This document shows positions 45,061-56,474 of a stretch of 64,000 nt of DNA, one piece after another. The notes beneath the pieces are model-generated. The model did not search any database. It was not told where the DNA came from and worked only from the letters and a program-made list of their open reading frames with translations. A program made the translations under genes and the position numbers. Origin of the DNA: Tricholoma matsutake (lineage: Eukaryota > Basidiomycota > Agaricomycetes > Agaricales > Tricholomataceae); NCBI GenBank assembly GCA_026075535.2, contig AP026538.1, positions 17,058,337-17,122,336 of the forward strand. The letters are read 5' to 3'. Position 1 is the first letter of the stretch. Each line of letters starts with the position of its first letter.

Positions 45061-45936
45061 CTACCAGAGGTATTCAAATGTTATATTGACAGTAACTTTA
45101 ACTCCGATGTTCAAAATCCTGTGGAATCCTGCACTTGTGTACTCCATCGTTATTTGTTCAATTTGGTGAGCACCATCTACCCAGTACTGTAATGTCACCA
45201 TGAGGAAACCAACACACATAATAGCAATAACCACTGGCTGCCAGGCCTCAAAAGCTTGTAACATGTACCAGAAAAGTAGCGACAGGAAAGAAGTTAACAC
45301 ACAGAAGGCGGGGACACGTGAAGTGATTGAAAAAAGTATATAGCTATCATATATATCAACAGCAAGAGCCTAGTGAAGAATGGTGAGATGAATGGGAAAG
45401 TTTGAATGTATATTCCGATACATACCTTAAATGTTGTTATATCGGCGGAACAAAATCACCATATGAACCAAGCATCAGACAAAATGCCGACTACCAACAA
45501 TGTAGAGGTGAGGCTGATGGTGCGCCGGGCCCATGTTAGTTGTTCTATGGCAATAGAATCCTTGCTAATGGCCAGAAGTCCGGGGAGGGTTGCGCTGTGT
45601 GTTTATGGATAGCACTTCTTGGCATAGAGCAGAAAGTAAACTCACAAAGCCAGGACAGTCAACTAGATGAAGATGTCTGTTAACTTACGGTTGCTCATAG
45701 CAAAACCAAGATCAAGGACGTACTAATTTCCTGCATTCCATCCATTCCTGCTGTATCCAGGACATGACAGAACTTAGAGCCAAGTCATCGGCATCTGAAG
45801 ATGCCGTTGCCAACTCCCCATAGAATGTAAATGATGCCAATAGGTATTCCATTCTTGAAAATTGTGTGGCAGCATCCAGCAAAAGTGGCGTCAAAAGAGA
45901 GGATGTCATAGAAGGAATGAGAGTTGGTGAAGACAT
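45061..45936 (-). pseudogene. multi-pass membrane protein gene with one in-frame TGA
   Basis: Exons 45936-45724, 45662-45646 (17 bases), 45594-45426 and 45369-45061 join in frame (236 codons) through introns of 61, 51 and 56 bases. The N-terminus reads SRMEYLLASFTFYGELATAS...IQQEWMECRKL. Hydrophobic segments follow: LTVLAFATLPGLLAI, ISLTSTLLVVGILSDAWFIW, FCVLTSFLSLLFWYMLQAF and VVIAIMCVGFLMVTLQY. TGA at 45456-45458 follows WFIW. I recall similar multi-copy membrane proteins in Agaricomycetes but no function. The first 11 codons lie in the right palindrome arm and the rest in the spacer. Confidence 0.55.
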
Positions 45937-48297
45937 GGATCAGATAAGCGATGGAAAGTAGGTTGTGTGGGGAATAAATGAATGACTATGCAGGATATTG
46001 TACAACAATTGGGCGGGACATCTGTCACAATTGTCACATCACACTTCAAGTTCATGGACTCTTCCTGATATACGTCCATGTTGTCATCGGAATCAAAGAT
46101 AAACAAGCCGGAATATTTGATGGGTACTTTTGGATGGGCAGCAGCATCCCTCCTATCGACAAGGATACGTCCACCACAGCCACATTGCATCCATCTCTAC
46201 TTGACTCTGATATTGAGAAAGTAACAGGGGCGATGAACTTGGAAAGTGGAGTACCAGTAAGACCTGATATGGAATGTCAACATGATCATCCTAGTGATAG
46301 TCTTGTTCTTTCTGTTGATTGAGCATGCACTCAATGGCATCTTGGAAAATGGTGGTCTGGTCCCTGGGGTGTAGGGCCAATTCTGGACGAACCAGTTCTG
46401 TCCTGAGGTCGAGGGCCCTCCATCTTCTTGTGCTTCTTCTTGTCAACGAGAAGTTCCTCATCTACTTTGTCATTGAGGCCAGATCGACCAATGCCATGCG
46501 TTTTGCCCATAGTTGCTGAGACTGATCCATACAATCCTTTTGACTTTCTTGTGCTATGATAACTTTCTCAGCATCACCACAGGACCTACACAGGCTTGAA
46601 ATCTTGGTAAATATGATCATCAATGTTAACCACGACCAGAACATGTGTTCAGCGGCACAGCGAAGGTCTGAGTATAGATGGAAGTATCGGCAGCGTGGAG
46701 CGGTTGCATACCTTCAACTGGAAGGTGTGAACTGCCCTCCAACTGGGCACAAGGCCGAGCGAGCTTTGCGATGGATTCTGTCAGGAATGCTCTTTGTGGT
46801 ACATCTACACATCTTCTGTTCAACAACACTAATTTGCCCACTAGTACTATGACTTTCAATGTGCGTGCAGGTAAGTTGAGAACGGTCGAATACAACCAGA
46901 ACAGAGTTCATCAATGGCAATGGCACCGAGAACAACGTGGCTGAAATGAGAAAAACAAATGGCATCATGATCATTGTAGCAAACCCCCACCCACAGATCT
47001 AGAGTAAAAACAGGGCAGAGCCACAACGCCAGTCTCCATTGTTGGGCACAACCACCAAGAGTGAATTAGTCATCCTGGCAAATGAAAAGCAATGCAGAAC
47101 ATGACTAAACGTATAACCAGACAAAGAAGCTACACAGCATTATATTCACCCAAAGAATAAAGATTGCAAGGATTTTAGACTAAAGAGCAGAACTGCATTT
47201 TCAAATGTACAGAGATATGCTCCCGCATGTCGACATTTCAGCAGGTGCCAAAAAGGAGGTGTAGAGTGTACAGCTGCAGCGGATTCCCATGCAGGGATTG
47301 AAACAAAATGGAAAAAGGAAAGGATTTGTGGCTGAAATCCCAACAAATGATTGATATAGATGCAGCGGAATCCCACGCAGAATTGATAAGGTAGGAAACG
47401 AGGAGCAGCCCTTATGGCGCTAATTCTATTTAGAGAAGAGAATAGATCTAGAGACAATTGGGTATGTGGGCCGTGGACGACGCTGCCCTTCAGGAGAAAC
47501 CAAGAAGATGCCATGAGACTGTGGGCCACAAGGAGCAGGAGCAGGTCGTAAAGTAGTCTAGATCGACGGACAGCACAATAAAGTTCATATGTCCAACACG
47601 TGTAGCCTTCAAAGGGCTTGGTCATTTCTAGGTGGACAATCCATCCTTGACATACCACAGCTAGAGACAAAAATATGAATGATGTTCAAACCATAAAATA
47701 AGCAAAAAAATCACATATGGGTTCTCCATTATTTTGCCCTCTGGCAGGTTCTTTTGCGACATTTTGAAAAAGGTAGCCAAATGTGGCGACGTCATTGCAC
47801 CTTCTAACCTCAGAATCAGTCCTGAAAGTCATTCCTTTAATTTTCCCAACCCGCCATCGGCAGTTCGAGAAATATGGTGTTGTATCGCTGCATCTTCCGG
47901 TATTATGTTAGCATCGTCTTTGCAAGAATATCCACAGTTCAGATTGCAATTATGACGTAGGTAAGGAAGGGTACTTACAAAAACAATGGTCACAATTTCA
48001 GGGTGGCAGTTATGCCACGCCTTGTGACAGGACGTACTAGGACGTACTCATGAGGAGACCTGATTAGCATGAGAGATCCTGCACTTACAAAGCAATGGTC
48101 ATGATTTCAGGGTGGTAGTTGTGCCATGCCTTTCTTGTGACAGGACGTACTAGGATGTACTTGTGAGAAGACCTGATGAGCATGGGAGAAGGACAATCAC
48201 ATAGGTAAGAGGAGGCACTTACAAATGCAATGGTCACGATTGCAGGGTGGCAGTTGTGCCGCACCTTTCCTGTAACAGGATGTACTAGGACGTACTC
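45904..48297 (-). repeat. right arm of the large palindrome, inner part
   Basis: Reverse complement of 40883-43276 without net indel. Reading frames of the left arm recur here with few changes. It ends at 48297 where a gypsy element has inserted; tactc at 48293-48297 is the target duplication. Confidence 0.95.
47973..48297 (+). repeat. tandem array of 110-150-base units, right arm
   Basis: Units start with acttaca at 47973, 48083 and 48217. The third continues beyond the retroelement at 57109, and a fourth starts at 57178. Each has one copy of the double ggacgtacta motif, or its variant ggatgtactaggacgtact. Confidence 0.8.
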
Positions 48298-49001
48298 TGT
48301 TAAGACTACAGGTCTTCAACTCAGCCTCGGCTTCATATGTCACAATTGGAGGCTTTCCAACTGTCAGTATTGCACTAGGAGACTTTCCTAGTGTATCGGG
48401 CTTCTGGCCTTCACTTGGGTACTTCCTCAAGTCGTTACGGCTATCTGTACTCAGAGGCTTTCTGAGTAGACCATTGGTTTGTGTATCACAGTTGGAGGCT
48501 TTCCAACTGTCGAGTTCGAGTTATCACAGCTAGGGGCTTCCTAAGCTGTTGAGTGTTCTGGTTGAGTCTAAGACCATTGATTGAATTAGGTCAAGCTGAG
48601 GAATACAGGCAGTATTCCTACAGCTTATATACAGTTTGAAGATACCTATCGTCCAATCAGAATGCAGGATTGTTATCAAGTAAAATTAGAAAGAACAATA
48701 GAAATGACAGGCCTCATGCCTTGCATGAGGCATCCAATGTCACAGAGTGCTGCGGCGCAGCATGTCAGGGAACAATAAAGGATAAGCCTCATGCCTAGCA
48801 TGAGGCATCCGATGTCACGGACCTCATGTCAAGGGGCTGTCATACCACAGCATGTGTGGGAGTGGGTTCAGGTGCATGGAGTCACCATGCATCAAAGCGT
48901 CTCCCATCGGAGGTGAGCCGAGTTGAATCAGAAAAATAAAGTACCCGGTCTTGCCGGCGTACATCTGGTCATCCTGGGTTACAATAACAAAAATTGTAAC
49001 A
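48298..49001 (-). repeat. 3' LTR of gypsy element 1 (704 bases)
   Basis: About 75 bases longer than its partner because the gcctcatgcc..gcatgaggc palindrome and neighbouring sequence are present twice. It contains a row of hairpins at 48302-48549. A polypurine tract (minus strand, 49002-49022) abuts it. Confidence 0.92.
48302..48549. repeat. array of stem-loops with GGCTT-type loops
   Basis: Stems seen: aagac/gtctt (48302), caattgga/tccaactg (48342), cactagga/tcctagtg (48373), acttg/caagt (48412), tactcaga/tctgagta (48448), cagttgga/tccaactg (48489), acagct-agg/cctaagctgt (48527). Most loops are ggctt, gactt or tactt. The other LTR keeps the same series at about 56480-56726. Confidence 0.75.
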
Positions 49002-49396
49002 TCACCCTCTTTCTATCTTTGAAGTCACTGACTTCAAATAATATCTTCATTCCTCCTCTGGGGTCTGATCGCATGTGGTCTGGATAGATGAATGGGTCGG
49101 GGTCAAGGGGTGCAATGGAGGAATAACTCGTGTCCAAACTCGGACCACGATCGGGTTCTTCTGGTTCGTGCTGCCTCAGGCAGTGGTGTCAGTGGGGTGG
49201 TGATCTCGTTGAGAGGTGGGTTCTCCATAGGGCATTGTAAAATGGAGAATTTGATGTCTGTAATCAGGGGTTCGGGTCTTGGTCAAAAGATGGCATAGAG
49301 GCAGAATACAAAGGTCAGGGCTGTGGCCACAGCCAGGATCGTGCCAACAATGATGGCGAGGATCTCAATCCCTGTGGGCATCTACAGCCGTCGCTG

Positions 49397-52300
49397 TCAT
49401 TTATATGCTCCTAGAATTCTTTCGGCATGTTTTAGGTTTCCCTCGGGCTCCCATGAGTTCTCCGAGGTCGGGTATCCAACCCACTTCACTAGGAAGTGCA
49501 TGGTCTTTCCTTTCTTTTTATGTCTGATGATCGCTTCCACTTCATACTCCGATTTGCCTTCTATCAGGTCGGGTGGTGGTTCTGGGAAGTTCGGTCCATG
49601 TGTCTCAGTTTCTTTGTATGGGGAAAGAAGTGCCGCATGGAATACCGGGTGTATTTTCCACTGTTCTGGTAACTTCAGTCGATAGGAGAGTGGGCTCAGG
49701 ACCTTCTCAATAGAGAACGGTCCTTCTCTTTTCGGTGCGAGTTTCTTTGTTTGGTGCGTTGTTCTGAGGTTCTTCGCTTCTAGCCACACTCTGTCTCCTT
49801 CTTTGAACGGGGTGAAGTGCCTTGTTGTTCTTTCTGCCATCATTTGTCTGGCTAACTCGTGAGTTGCCTTCGCTTCGTCTCGGGCCCGTTGCAGTGCAAC
49901 TATTTCATTTTTCTATGGCTGGTATGTTTGTCTTCAGGTAGGGGAGTGGGATCGCCTTGGGCTCATAGCCCATCATGAGGTAGAATGGGGAGTTCTTCTG
50001 TATGGAGTGTGTCCTCTGGTTGTGTGTGAGCTCCGCAGTCAGGAGGAGGTGCTTCCAATTCTCCTGGTTGTTTGAGCAGAAGATCCATAAGTATACTTCC
50101 ACTTCCTGGTTCACCCATTCTGTCTCCCCATCGGTCTGGGGGTGGTACACTGTGCTCATTGCCAGCTTGATTCCAAGCAGTCTTCCTAGCTCCTGGAACA
50201 GCTGCGAGGCAAATCTGGGATCTCTGTCGGAGATGATCTTGTCTGGGAGGCCGAATCGTTTGTAGACATAGTCTAGATAGAGGGTGGCTGCTCCCAATGC
50301 ATCCACAGTTTTCCTGCAAGGGATAAAAATTACCCCCTTTGTAAGCCCATGGTCTACCACGACCATGAGTGCATCATAACCATCAGACTCTGGTAGGTCA
50401 GTTATGAAATCTGTTGTCACCATTGCGAATGGTCTTGTCGCTTCAGATTTGATCGGTTGTAGCGGGGGGGTCATTGGGTGCGTATTGACCTTCATCTGCT
50501 GGCATACTGCACATCCAGCAACGTAGTTTTTGATGTATGTCATCATCCCCGGCCACCAGTAGTCTCTCCTGATCATTTCGGTTGTTTGCCATTGTCCCGG
50601 GTGTCCGCTGGTTACTCCTTCATGGTATTTTTGCACCAGCTTCTTCCGTAGTTCTCCATTGTCCAGGACGTAGCACCTGTCTCAGAAGAATAGAAGGCCA
50701 TCTTCTATCTTCCAGTCTTCCAATGCCAACTTTATCAACAGTGTTCCTTTGGTCTTTAGTGCCTTGATAGCGCTCTTCACCAGGTCATCTTTCATGATGC
50801 TCCCTGCGAGCAAGTCGTGCATTTCAGTGTCGATGAATTTCACGAATACTGTCTCTGGTAGCATCGTGACGTCTTCATTATCGTTGTCGACGTCTTCATT
50901 ATCGTTGTCTTCTTCCGGTATGTGGTCTGCTCTCCGTGATAACACATCGCTCTGTACCATCTGTGATCCAGGCACATGGACGATCTGCAAGTCGAATTCC
51001 GATAGGAATAAGCTCCATCTTGCCTGTCGCCTGTTCAGTTTCTGTGCCGTTCGGAAGTACATCAAGTTCTTGTGATCCGACAGGATTACCACTGGGTGTT
51101 CTGAACCCATTAGGTAGTGTCTCCAGGTTTCTAGCGATTGTATTATCGCTAGTAGCTCCCTGTCATAAATCTCATAGTTCCGTTCCGTTGGTGTTAGCGC
51201 ATGCGATATATATCCACACGAGTGCCAGTCCCCATTTGTGTCCTTTTGTCTCAGCACTCCTCCTGTCGCATGTTTTGAGGTGTCTGATTCGATTGTGAAT
51301 GGCTTTGTCGGGTCTGGCATCAGCAGTACTGGGGCTTCTGCAAATTTCCTTTTCAGCATTTGAAAGGCTTGTTCGCATTGCGTTGTCCAGTTGAACGTCT
51401 TGTCCTTCTTTGTCAGTTCATTAAGCGGTCTGCTTGTCTCTGCGAAATGCCCAATGAATTTCCTGTAGAAATTCCCAAATCCCAGGAAGGATCTGACTGC
51501 CTTTACGTTCGTTGGGGTAGGCCAATCCTGTATACCTGCCAGTTTTGTGTTGTCCATGGCAATTTCATTGGGTCGGATGATTAGACCCAAGAATCCCACT
51601 TCGTGGACGTCGAACTTGCATTTCTCCGGCTTCAGGTATAAGTCGTTTTCTGCCAGTCTTTGCAGTACCCTCTTTGTCCTTTCCTGGTGTTTGTTCTGAT
51701 CCTTGGAGAATATCAGGATGTCGTCCATGTAAATCACGAGCCATCCTTCTCCGATATGTCATGGAATATCTCGTTCATCATTGCCTGGAAGGTCACTGGT
51801 GAGTTGCATAATCCAAAGAACATCACCATTGGTTCAAACAGCCCTTGGTTCGTTTTGAAGGCTGCCTTCCATTGATCTCTGTCCTTGATTCTGATGTTGT
51901 GATACCCCCATCGAATGTCCAGTTTCATAAACCATTTTGCCCCTCTCAGTTTGTCCAACAGGTCCCCTACCAGCAGCAATGGGTAGGTGTTCTTGATTGT
52001 TCCGTTGTTCAAGTACCTGTAATCTTGGCAGGGCTGTAGCGCGTCCAAGTCCTTCTTTGCAACGAAGAAGAATGGCGACACCATGGGTGATTTTGATGGT
52101 TGGATGTATCCTTTCTTCAGGCTTTCGTCGAGAAACTCATCGAGTTTCCTCTGTTCTGCCAGCGATAACGGGTAAACCCTGCAGTCCTTTGCCATAAAAT
52201 CCGGTTTAAGTTTGATCGCATGATCCCAGGGTCTTGATTCTGGGAATCTTTCCGATGCTTCCTTTTCGAATATCCGTTGGTACTCCTTATACTGTTCTGG

Positions 52301-52744
52301 GAGTAGTTTGTCTAGGGTCTTCTGTTCGGGGTCTCCTTCCTTCTTATGTGTCAGGTGTTGTGAGACCAATGTCTTTGCCCTAATCCAGATATTCTGTCCA
52401 TATGCATATTGCGGTGATCCTTTTGCCTTCACGATTTGAGAGATTGTCCTTGTCCTCTGGGAGTATCCATATTTTGGCTCATCATACTCCTCTGTCAGTG
52501 GCATCTTAGCCAGTTCGAATATTCCAATGATGGGTTCTCCTCGAATGTAGGCGATCAGTAGTTCATCGTCTGCGATTTCTTGTTCGGGTGTCCGTTCCAT
52601 TGCCTGTTCCGTTGCCTGTTCCATTGCCTGTTTGTGGTTTGCCAGTGCTGGGTTTTCCTTCCCAGTGTCTTCTTCGTCCTGTGGCCCAATGGGCTCCGCA
52701 TCTTGAAGAGTCGTGATCGCAATCTCTTCGTCGTCGATTTCTTC
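49397..52744 (-). pseudogene. gypsy element 1 pol: RT, RNase H, integrase, chromodomain
   Basis: Minus strand from 52744. RT starts with ASERFPESRPWDHAIKLKPD and KSPMVSPFFFVAKKD, then LDIRWGYHNIRI and the FGLCNSP motif. A one-base shift at about 51735-51750 separates this from IYMDDILIFSKD. RNase H has IESDTSKHATGGVL. TGA at 50683-50685 splits off the integrase (50636-49905). That keeps the zinc-binding GCAVCQQ, TTDFITDLPE, SDRDPRF and TDGETEWVNQE; the usual QTER reads ETEW. Another frameshift precedes the chromodomain segment (FLVKWVGYPTSENSWEPEGN). Dead in at least three places. Confidence 0.9.
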
Positions 52745-54406
52745 TAGTGTTTGAAGGTCCAGTTGGCTGGACCGAAAAAATGACCGCAACCGAACCCAAC
52801 CCAACCAATTGCAACTGGACCATTGGTTGCAGTTGCCCACTTCCAAGGCCGGTTGGGTTGCCGGTTGCCCTACTTCAAGAATATATGAAAAACCGTTATA
52901 AAACCGGTCCTACATATGTACATAGATAGTAAGAAAAAATAACTAATGAGAGCATTAATTATTACTACATTTACATGCAATGGGATGAGCCCAGGGAAGA
53001 AGAAGTTGTTTGGTGAGTGCTTATATACCCTCTGGCTGCGCACGGACCATATGGTCTTATTTGTGCTCCCAAAAACAAAAGTGACACTACTTACCAGAAA
53101 ACTTCCCACGACCACAAACCAACCACGCTGCATCACCTACACCACCTGAACAACCACCTGAACAACCGCAAATGAACAAAAACAACTAAGGCGGCCCAAA
53201 TGATGCTAGTCCGTTGTTTGGGCCAGGAGTAAGCTTTCCTTACTCTTCTTTTCTTTCTTTTACTAATAGTTTCTTTTTTAGTTTCTTATTTTTTCCTAAT
53301 GACATGGCCCCACCTACCAGGCAACACCCCGCCCTCTCCATACCTCACCTATGCCGATGCTGCTAAGCGTGGAACATTGCCACTGCAAACGAACCAACGC
53401 AAGTGCCCAAATGACGACTAGTGTCATTTGGGCTGCGGGTATGTTCGTTATCGTTGATTTCTTTTTTTTACTAGCTAACTGGATCTTTTTTTTAGATTCT
53501 TAACCTCTTGATAACAACGACAATGACTGCCAACGCCACCACCTCCCCTACACCGCCGCTGCAAGCCCCTGCTCACAGGGTGGCAACGGGTTCTGCCACG
53601 TCACACAGAACCTCCACCCCACCTGCGAGCCACTGCTCATAGGGGGTGATGGGGGTGCTGACGACGGGGGTACAGGAAACAACAACGAACACCAACAATG
53701 AACACCAACGAATGCCAGGGACAATGGACGGCGAGGAAACTGGATGACAGGGAACGACAAATGGGGAACGACAAATGGCGGGGAATGACAAACTGCAGGG
53801 AACAACGAATGGGGAACCACGCACAACAGGGATGACGAATGGTGGAGATGGCGAACAGTGGGGAATGAAAGGGATGACGGGCACCGGAGACAGTGAATGG
53901 TAGGGACAACAAACATCAGCGATGCGAACGACAGGACGACGAAGACGAATGGCGGAGTCAACGAATGGCGAGGGCAACAGCAAACACGAACGGCAGGACA
54001 GGACATCAGCACCCTCACCCTCGCTACAAATGCGAGACGGTGGGGCAGTTTCTTTTTTTTCTTGTTTTCTTTTTTCATCTCCTACCTACACCGCTGCGAG
54101 TGCCTGCTCGCAGGGTGTAAAAACATTGATTTTTTTTAATATACATAATTAAATTAGTTCGTAAGAATATTTACTACTGAAAGACCGGTTGAGACCAGGT
54201 ACCCAACTGGTCTCAACTGGTCTTGACCGGTCTCTGTGAGAGACCAGTTTAAATTGGTTAGGGTACAGAAACCAGACCGATGTGAACCGGTTGTGTACGG
54301 TTCGGTCCAGTTGCCTGGAATTGGGGGTGCAGTTGCAACTGGTTGCGGTTTCGGTTGCACCTGATCAAGCTCCAAAAACTGGACCGAACTGGACCTTCAA
54401 ACACTA
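52745..54406. mobile_element. non-autonomous hAT-like DNA transposon
   Basis: 1662 bases with perfect 20-base terminal inverted repeats (TAGTGTTTGAAGGTCCAGTT). The 8-base target duplication atttcttc lies at 52737-52744 and 54407-54414. An 8-base duplication and TAGnG termini are hAT hallmarks. Subterminal regions hold many copies of ggttgc, caactgg and ggaccg in both orientations, as transposase-binding arrays do. No transposase frame is present. It interrupts gag-pol of gypsy element 1. Confidence 0.88.
53690..53990. repeat. degenerate minisatellite inside the hAT-like element
   Basis: Many imperfect copies of a unit like ggggaacgacaaatgg (variants with cggg, caacgaat, gatgacgaatgg) follow each other. 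This explains several overlapping open frames here, which I do not regard as genes. Confidence 0.7.
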
Positions 54407-54414
54407 ATTTCTTC

Positions 54415-55343
54415 GATCATTGCTTTTCTCGTTTCGACGGGCATCTTGCTTCTTCTTGGTTCTTTGTGGAGGACTCCTCCCATCAGTTTCACCTTGGCGA
54501 CAACTCTTCAGCATAGCTCTTGGTGTTCTTCTTTTGCCAGCTCTTCTTTCTTGCTTTTCACAGCTGCTTTTTCCCTCTCTTTCGCGACTATTCGGGCTAC
54601 TGCCAGTCGTCCTTCTTCTTTCCTGGCACCCAGTTTCTCCAGCTCTCTGGTGGCCACCCTTTTCCATTGCGCTCGTTCTTCCTCGGCAGCTTTCTTCTTG
54701 AGGGTGAGCTTCTCTTGATCTCTAGCAATGATGCCTTGGCACCATGCCTGTCATTCTTCTTTTGTCATGTCTAAGGGGTTCTTCTTCTTTTCGGTTCCCT
54801 TCTGATGCCATGACAGGTGTTTGTCGTCGGTTTTCTTGGTTTGTACCCTACCAATAAGGGTTCTTCCTCGTCCATGTGAGAATTCAGGATGGGTCTTGTC
54901 ATTTGTCCTGAATTGGAAGGTTCCAATTCTCCAGTCGATTACTGGATTGATTCTCCTGAGCCACGGCAAGCCCAAGATGACTGATTCCTTTCCCAGTCCT
55001 GCAATGAGGAAGGTCGTTGGGAAAGTTCTTCCATTGATCGTCAAGAGTCCCTTGGGGTAGTGGGAAATCTCCCCTTTCTTGTTTGGGGTTCCATCCACGT
55101 TCTTGACCTTGATCACCTTCTCCAGGGGGTACAGTTTGAATCCGCCATCCTCTGCGAATTCATGACTCATGAATATCCCTCCCGCTCCAGAGTCGAGTAG
55201 GGCTTCGGTTTCGATGGCTTTTCCTCTGCCTATCCCTACCACTTTGACATCTAAACACATAGATTGATTTTTCAAAGTGGCCAGTAGTACAGAGCAGACG
55301 GAAAGTTCGGTGGTACCTGGCATCGAGGCAGGCCACCCCTTTA
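54415..55343 (-). pseudogene. gypsy element 1 protease region and linker
   Basis: Minus strand. The protease frame has LLATLKNQSMCLDVKVVGIG, the active-site-like ETEALLDSGAGGIFMSHEF, GRTFPTTFLIAGLGKES and ILGLPWLRRINPVIDWRIG, so the aspartic protease motif is intact. It is in the -1 frame relative to gag and ends at TGA 54751. The linker down to the hAT insertion is Lys/Glu-rich and out of frame. Confidence 0.85.
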
Positions 55344-56294
55344 AAAACCCTCATCTCTGATGGCAGCGACAGCTGTTGCTTTCTCTTCTCCATTGAGTTC
55401 ATTCAAGATCGCTTGGATCTTTGAGTAGGCTTCTTTGCCTTTGTTCTTTGGGAAAGGCTGGTCCTTGGTCCTTGTTTCCCCTTTCTTGTATTCAGTTGCT
55501 CTGTGTCTGGGCTGGTGGCACACAAAGCACAACCCTTTCTTCATGTGTTCAATCCTCTCCTGGTAGGAGAGGCGGTTGATCTCAAGTGGGGTTTCCTTTG
55601 CCTTAGAGGCCGGGAGCTTCTTCGTAAAAGTCTCCTGCAGCCTCCCTGCTATGGCCTTTGCTCTTCTCCACTGTCCATTGTACTTGGAGGCGGCATTGAT
55701 CATTCCTTCCAAGGTCGTAGGGATTGTTTCCATGTTGAAAACTCTTTCAAGGAGCTTGGGGTTCAACCCATCCATAAAGAGTTCAATGAGGGTGGTGTCG
55801 TCGTTGATTCCCACCTTTTCTCACAGGATTCGGAACTGCGCAATGTAGTCCTCCAGGTCCTGTCCCTGCTTCAATGTTTTCATCTGTCCTGGCTCTGCCA
55901 GCTTCATCGATCGGCGTGAACGCTGTCTTGAGCGTTGCTTCAAAGGTAGACCAGGTTCCTAGGTCTTCCTTCTCTGCCCAAGTCTGTGCCCAGGGCACAG
56001 TGGTTCCTCCGTTCATGAAGGACAACGCAAAGATGATCTTCTTCTCATCGGTGTTGTAGATTCCATGGTTCACTCTCAAATAGAGTTTCACTTCTTGTAA
56101 GAACTTCGCAGTTCTAGTTCGGTCCCCTGTGAAGTCGGAGGGGGTTCATATTCTGATCTCCTTGGTCGATGCGGTGGGTTCGGTAGACATGTTGGCATTG
56201 TCATCGGATAGGGAGAATGGATCTCGTTCTGGGGTTTCTTCTTTATCGAAGGATCTAAAATCCTCTTCATCGAGGTATCGGGGTTCTTTGTCAC
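55341..56294 (-). pseudogene. gypsy element 1 gag
   Basis: Minus strand. Capsid-like sequence (VNHGIYNTDEKKIIFALSFM, WAEKEDLGTWSTFEATLKTA) continues after a frameshift near 55895 as LKQGQDLEDYIAQFRIL, with TGA at 55821, then INDDTTLIELFMDGLNPKLL. The knuckle region reads GLCFVCHQPRHRATEY, where the last Cys of CCHC is replaced by Tyr. It ends at TAA 55341 just after GGGTTTT. Confidence 0.85.
55344..55350 (-). promoter_or_regulatory. candidate -1 frameshift site between gag and pol
   Basis: In the gag frame the end reads GAG GGT TTT TAA. G_GGT_TTT fits X_XXY_YYZ, and a -1 slip continues into the protease frame (LKGWPASMPGTTEL) exactly at the gag stop. Confidence 0.5.
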
Positions 56295-56474
56295 TGGTTC
56301 TCCTTGAGAACCACCTTTGTGCTGGTTCTGAGTATTGTACTAGTCGACCCTGGTATCTATACCATGGGGTTCTTCCTGATGGTGATGCTCCGGTTGGAGG
56401 TCTGTCTGGGCTTTGTCTGAAAGATGTTGTGTCTGCACCTAGGTAGGTGGACTTTGTAGATCAGCTTGACCTTT

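Noticed and set aside
45689..45723. Second in-frame TGA (45712) in the spacer membrane gene
   Set aside because: It lies in a 61-base intron with a perfect gtacgt donor (45663-45723).
40702..48297. CRISPR-like array
   Set aside because: The repeated units are long, diverged, without regular unique spacers, and the genome is eukaryotic.
53548..54152. Six or more overlapping open frames on both strands
   Set aside because: They arise from the degenerate minisatellite in the hAT-like element. Composition is monotonous, with no start context or domain.
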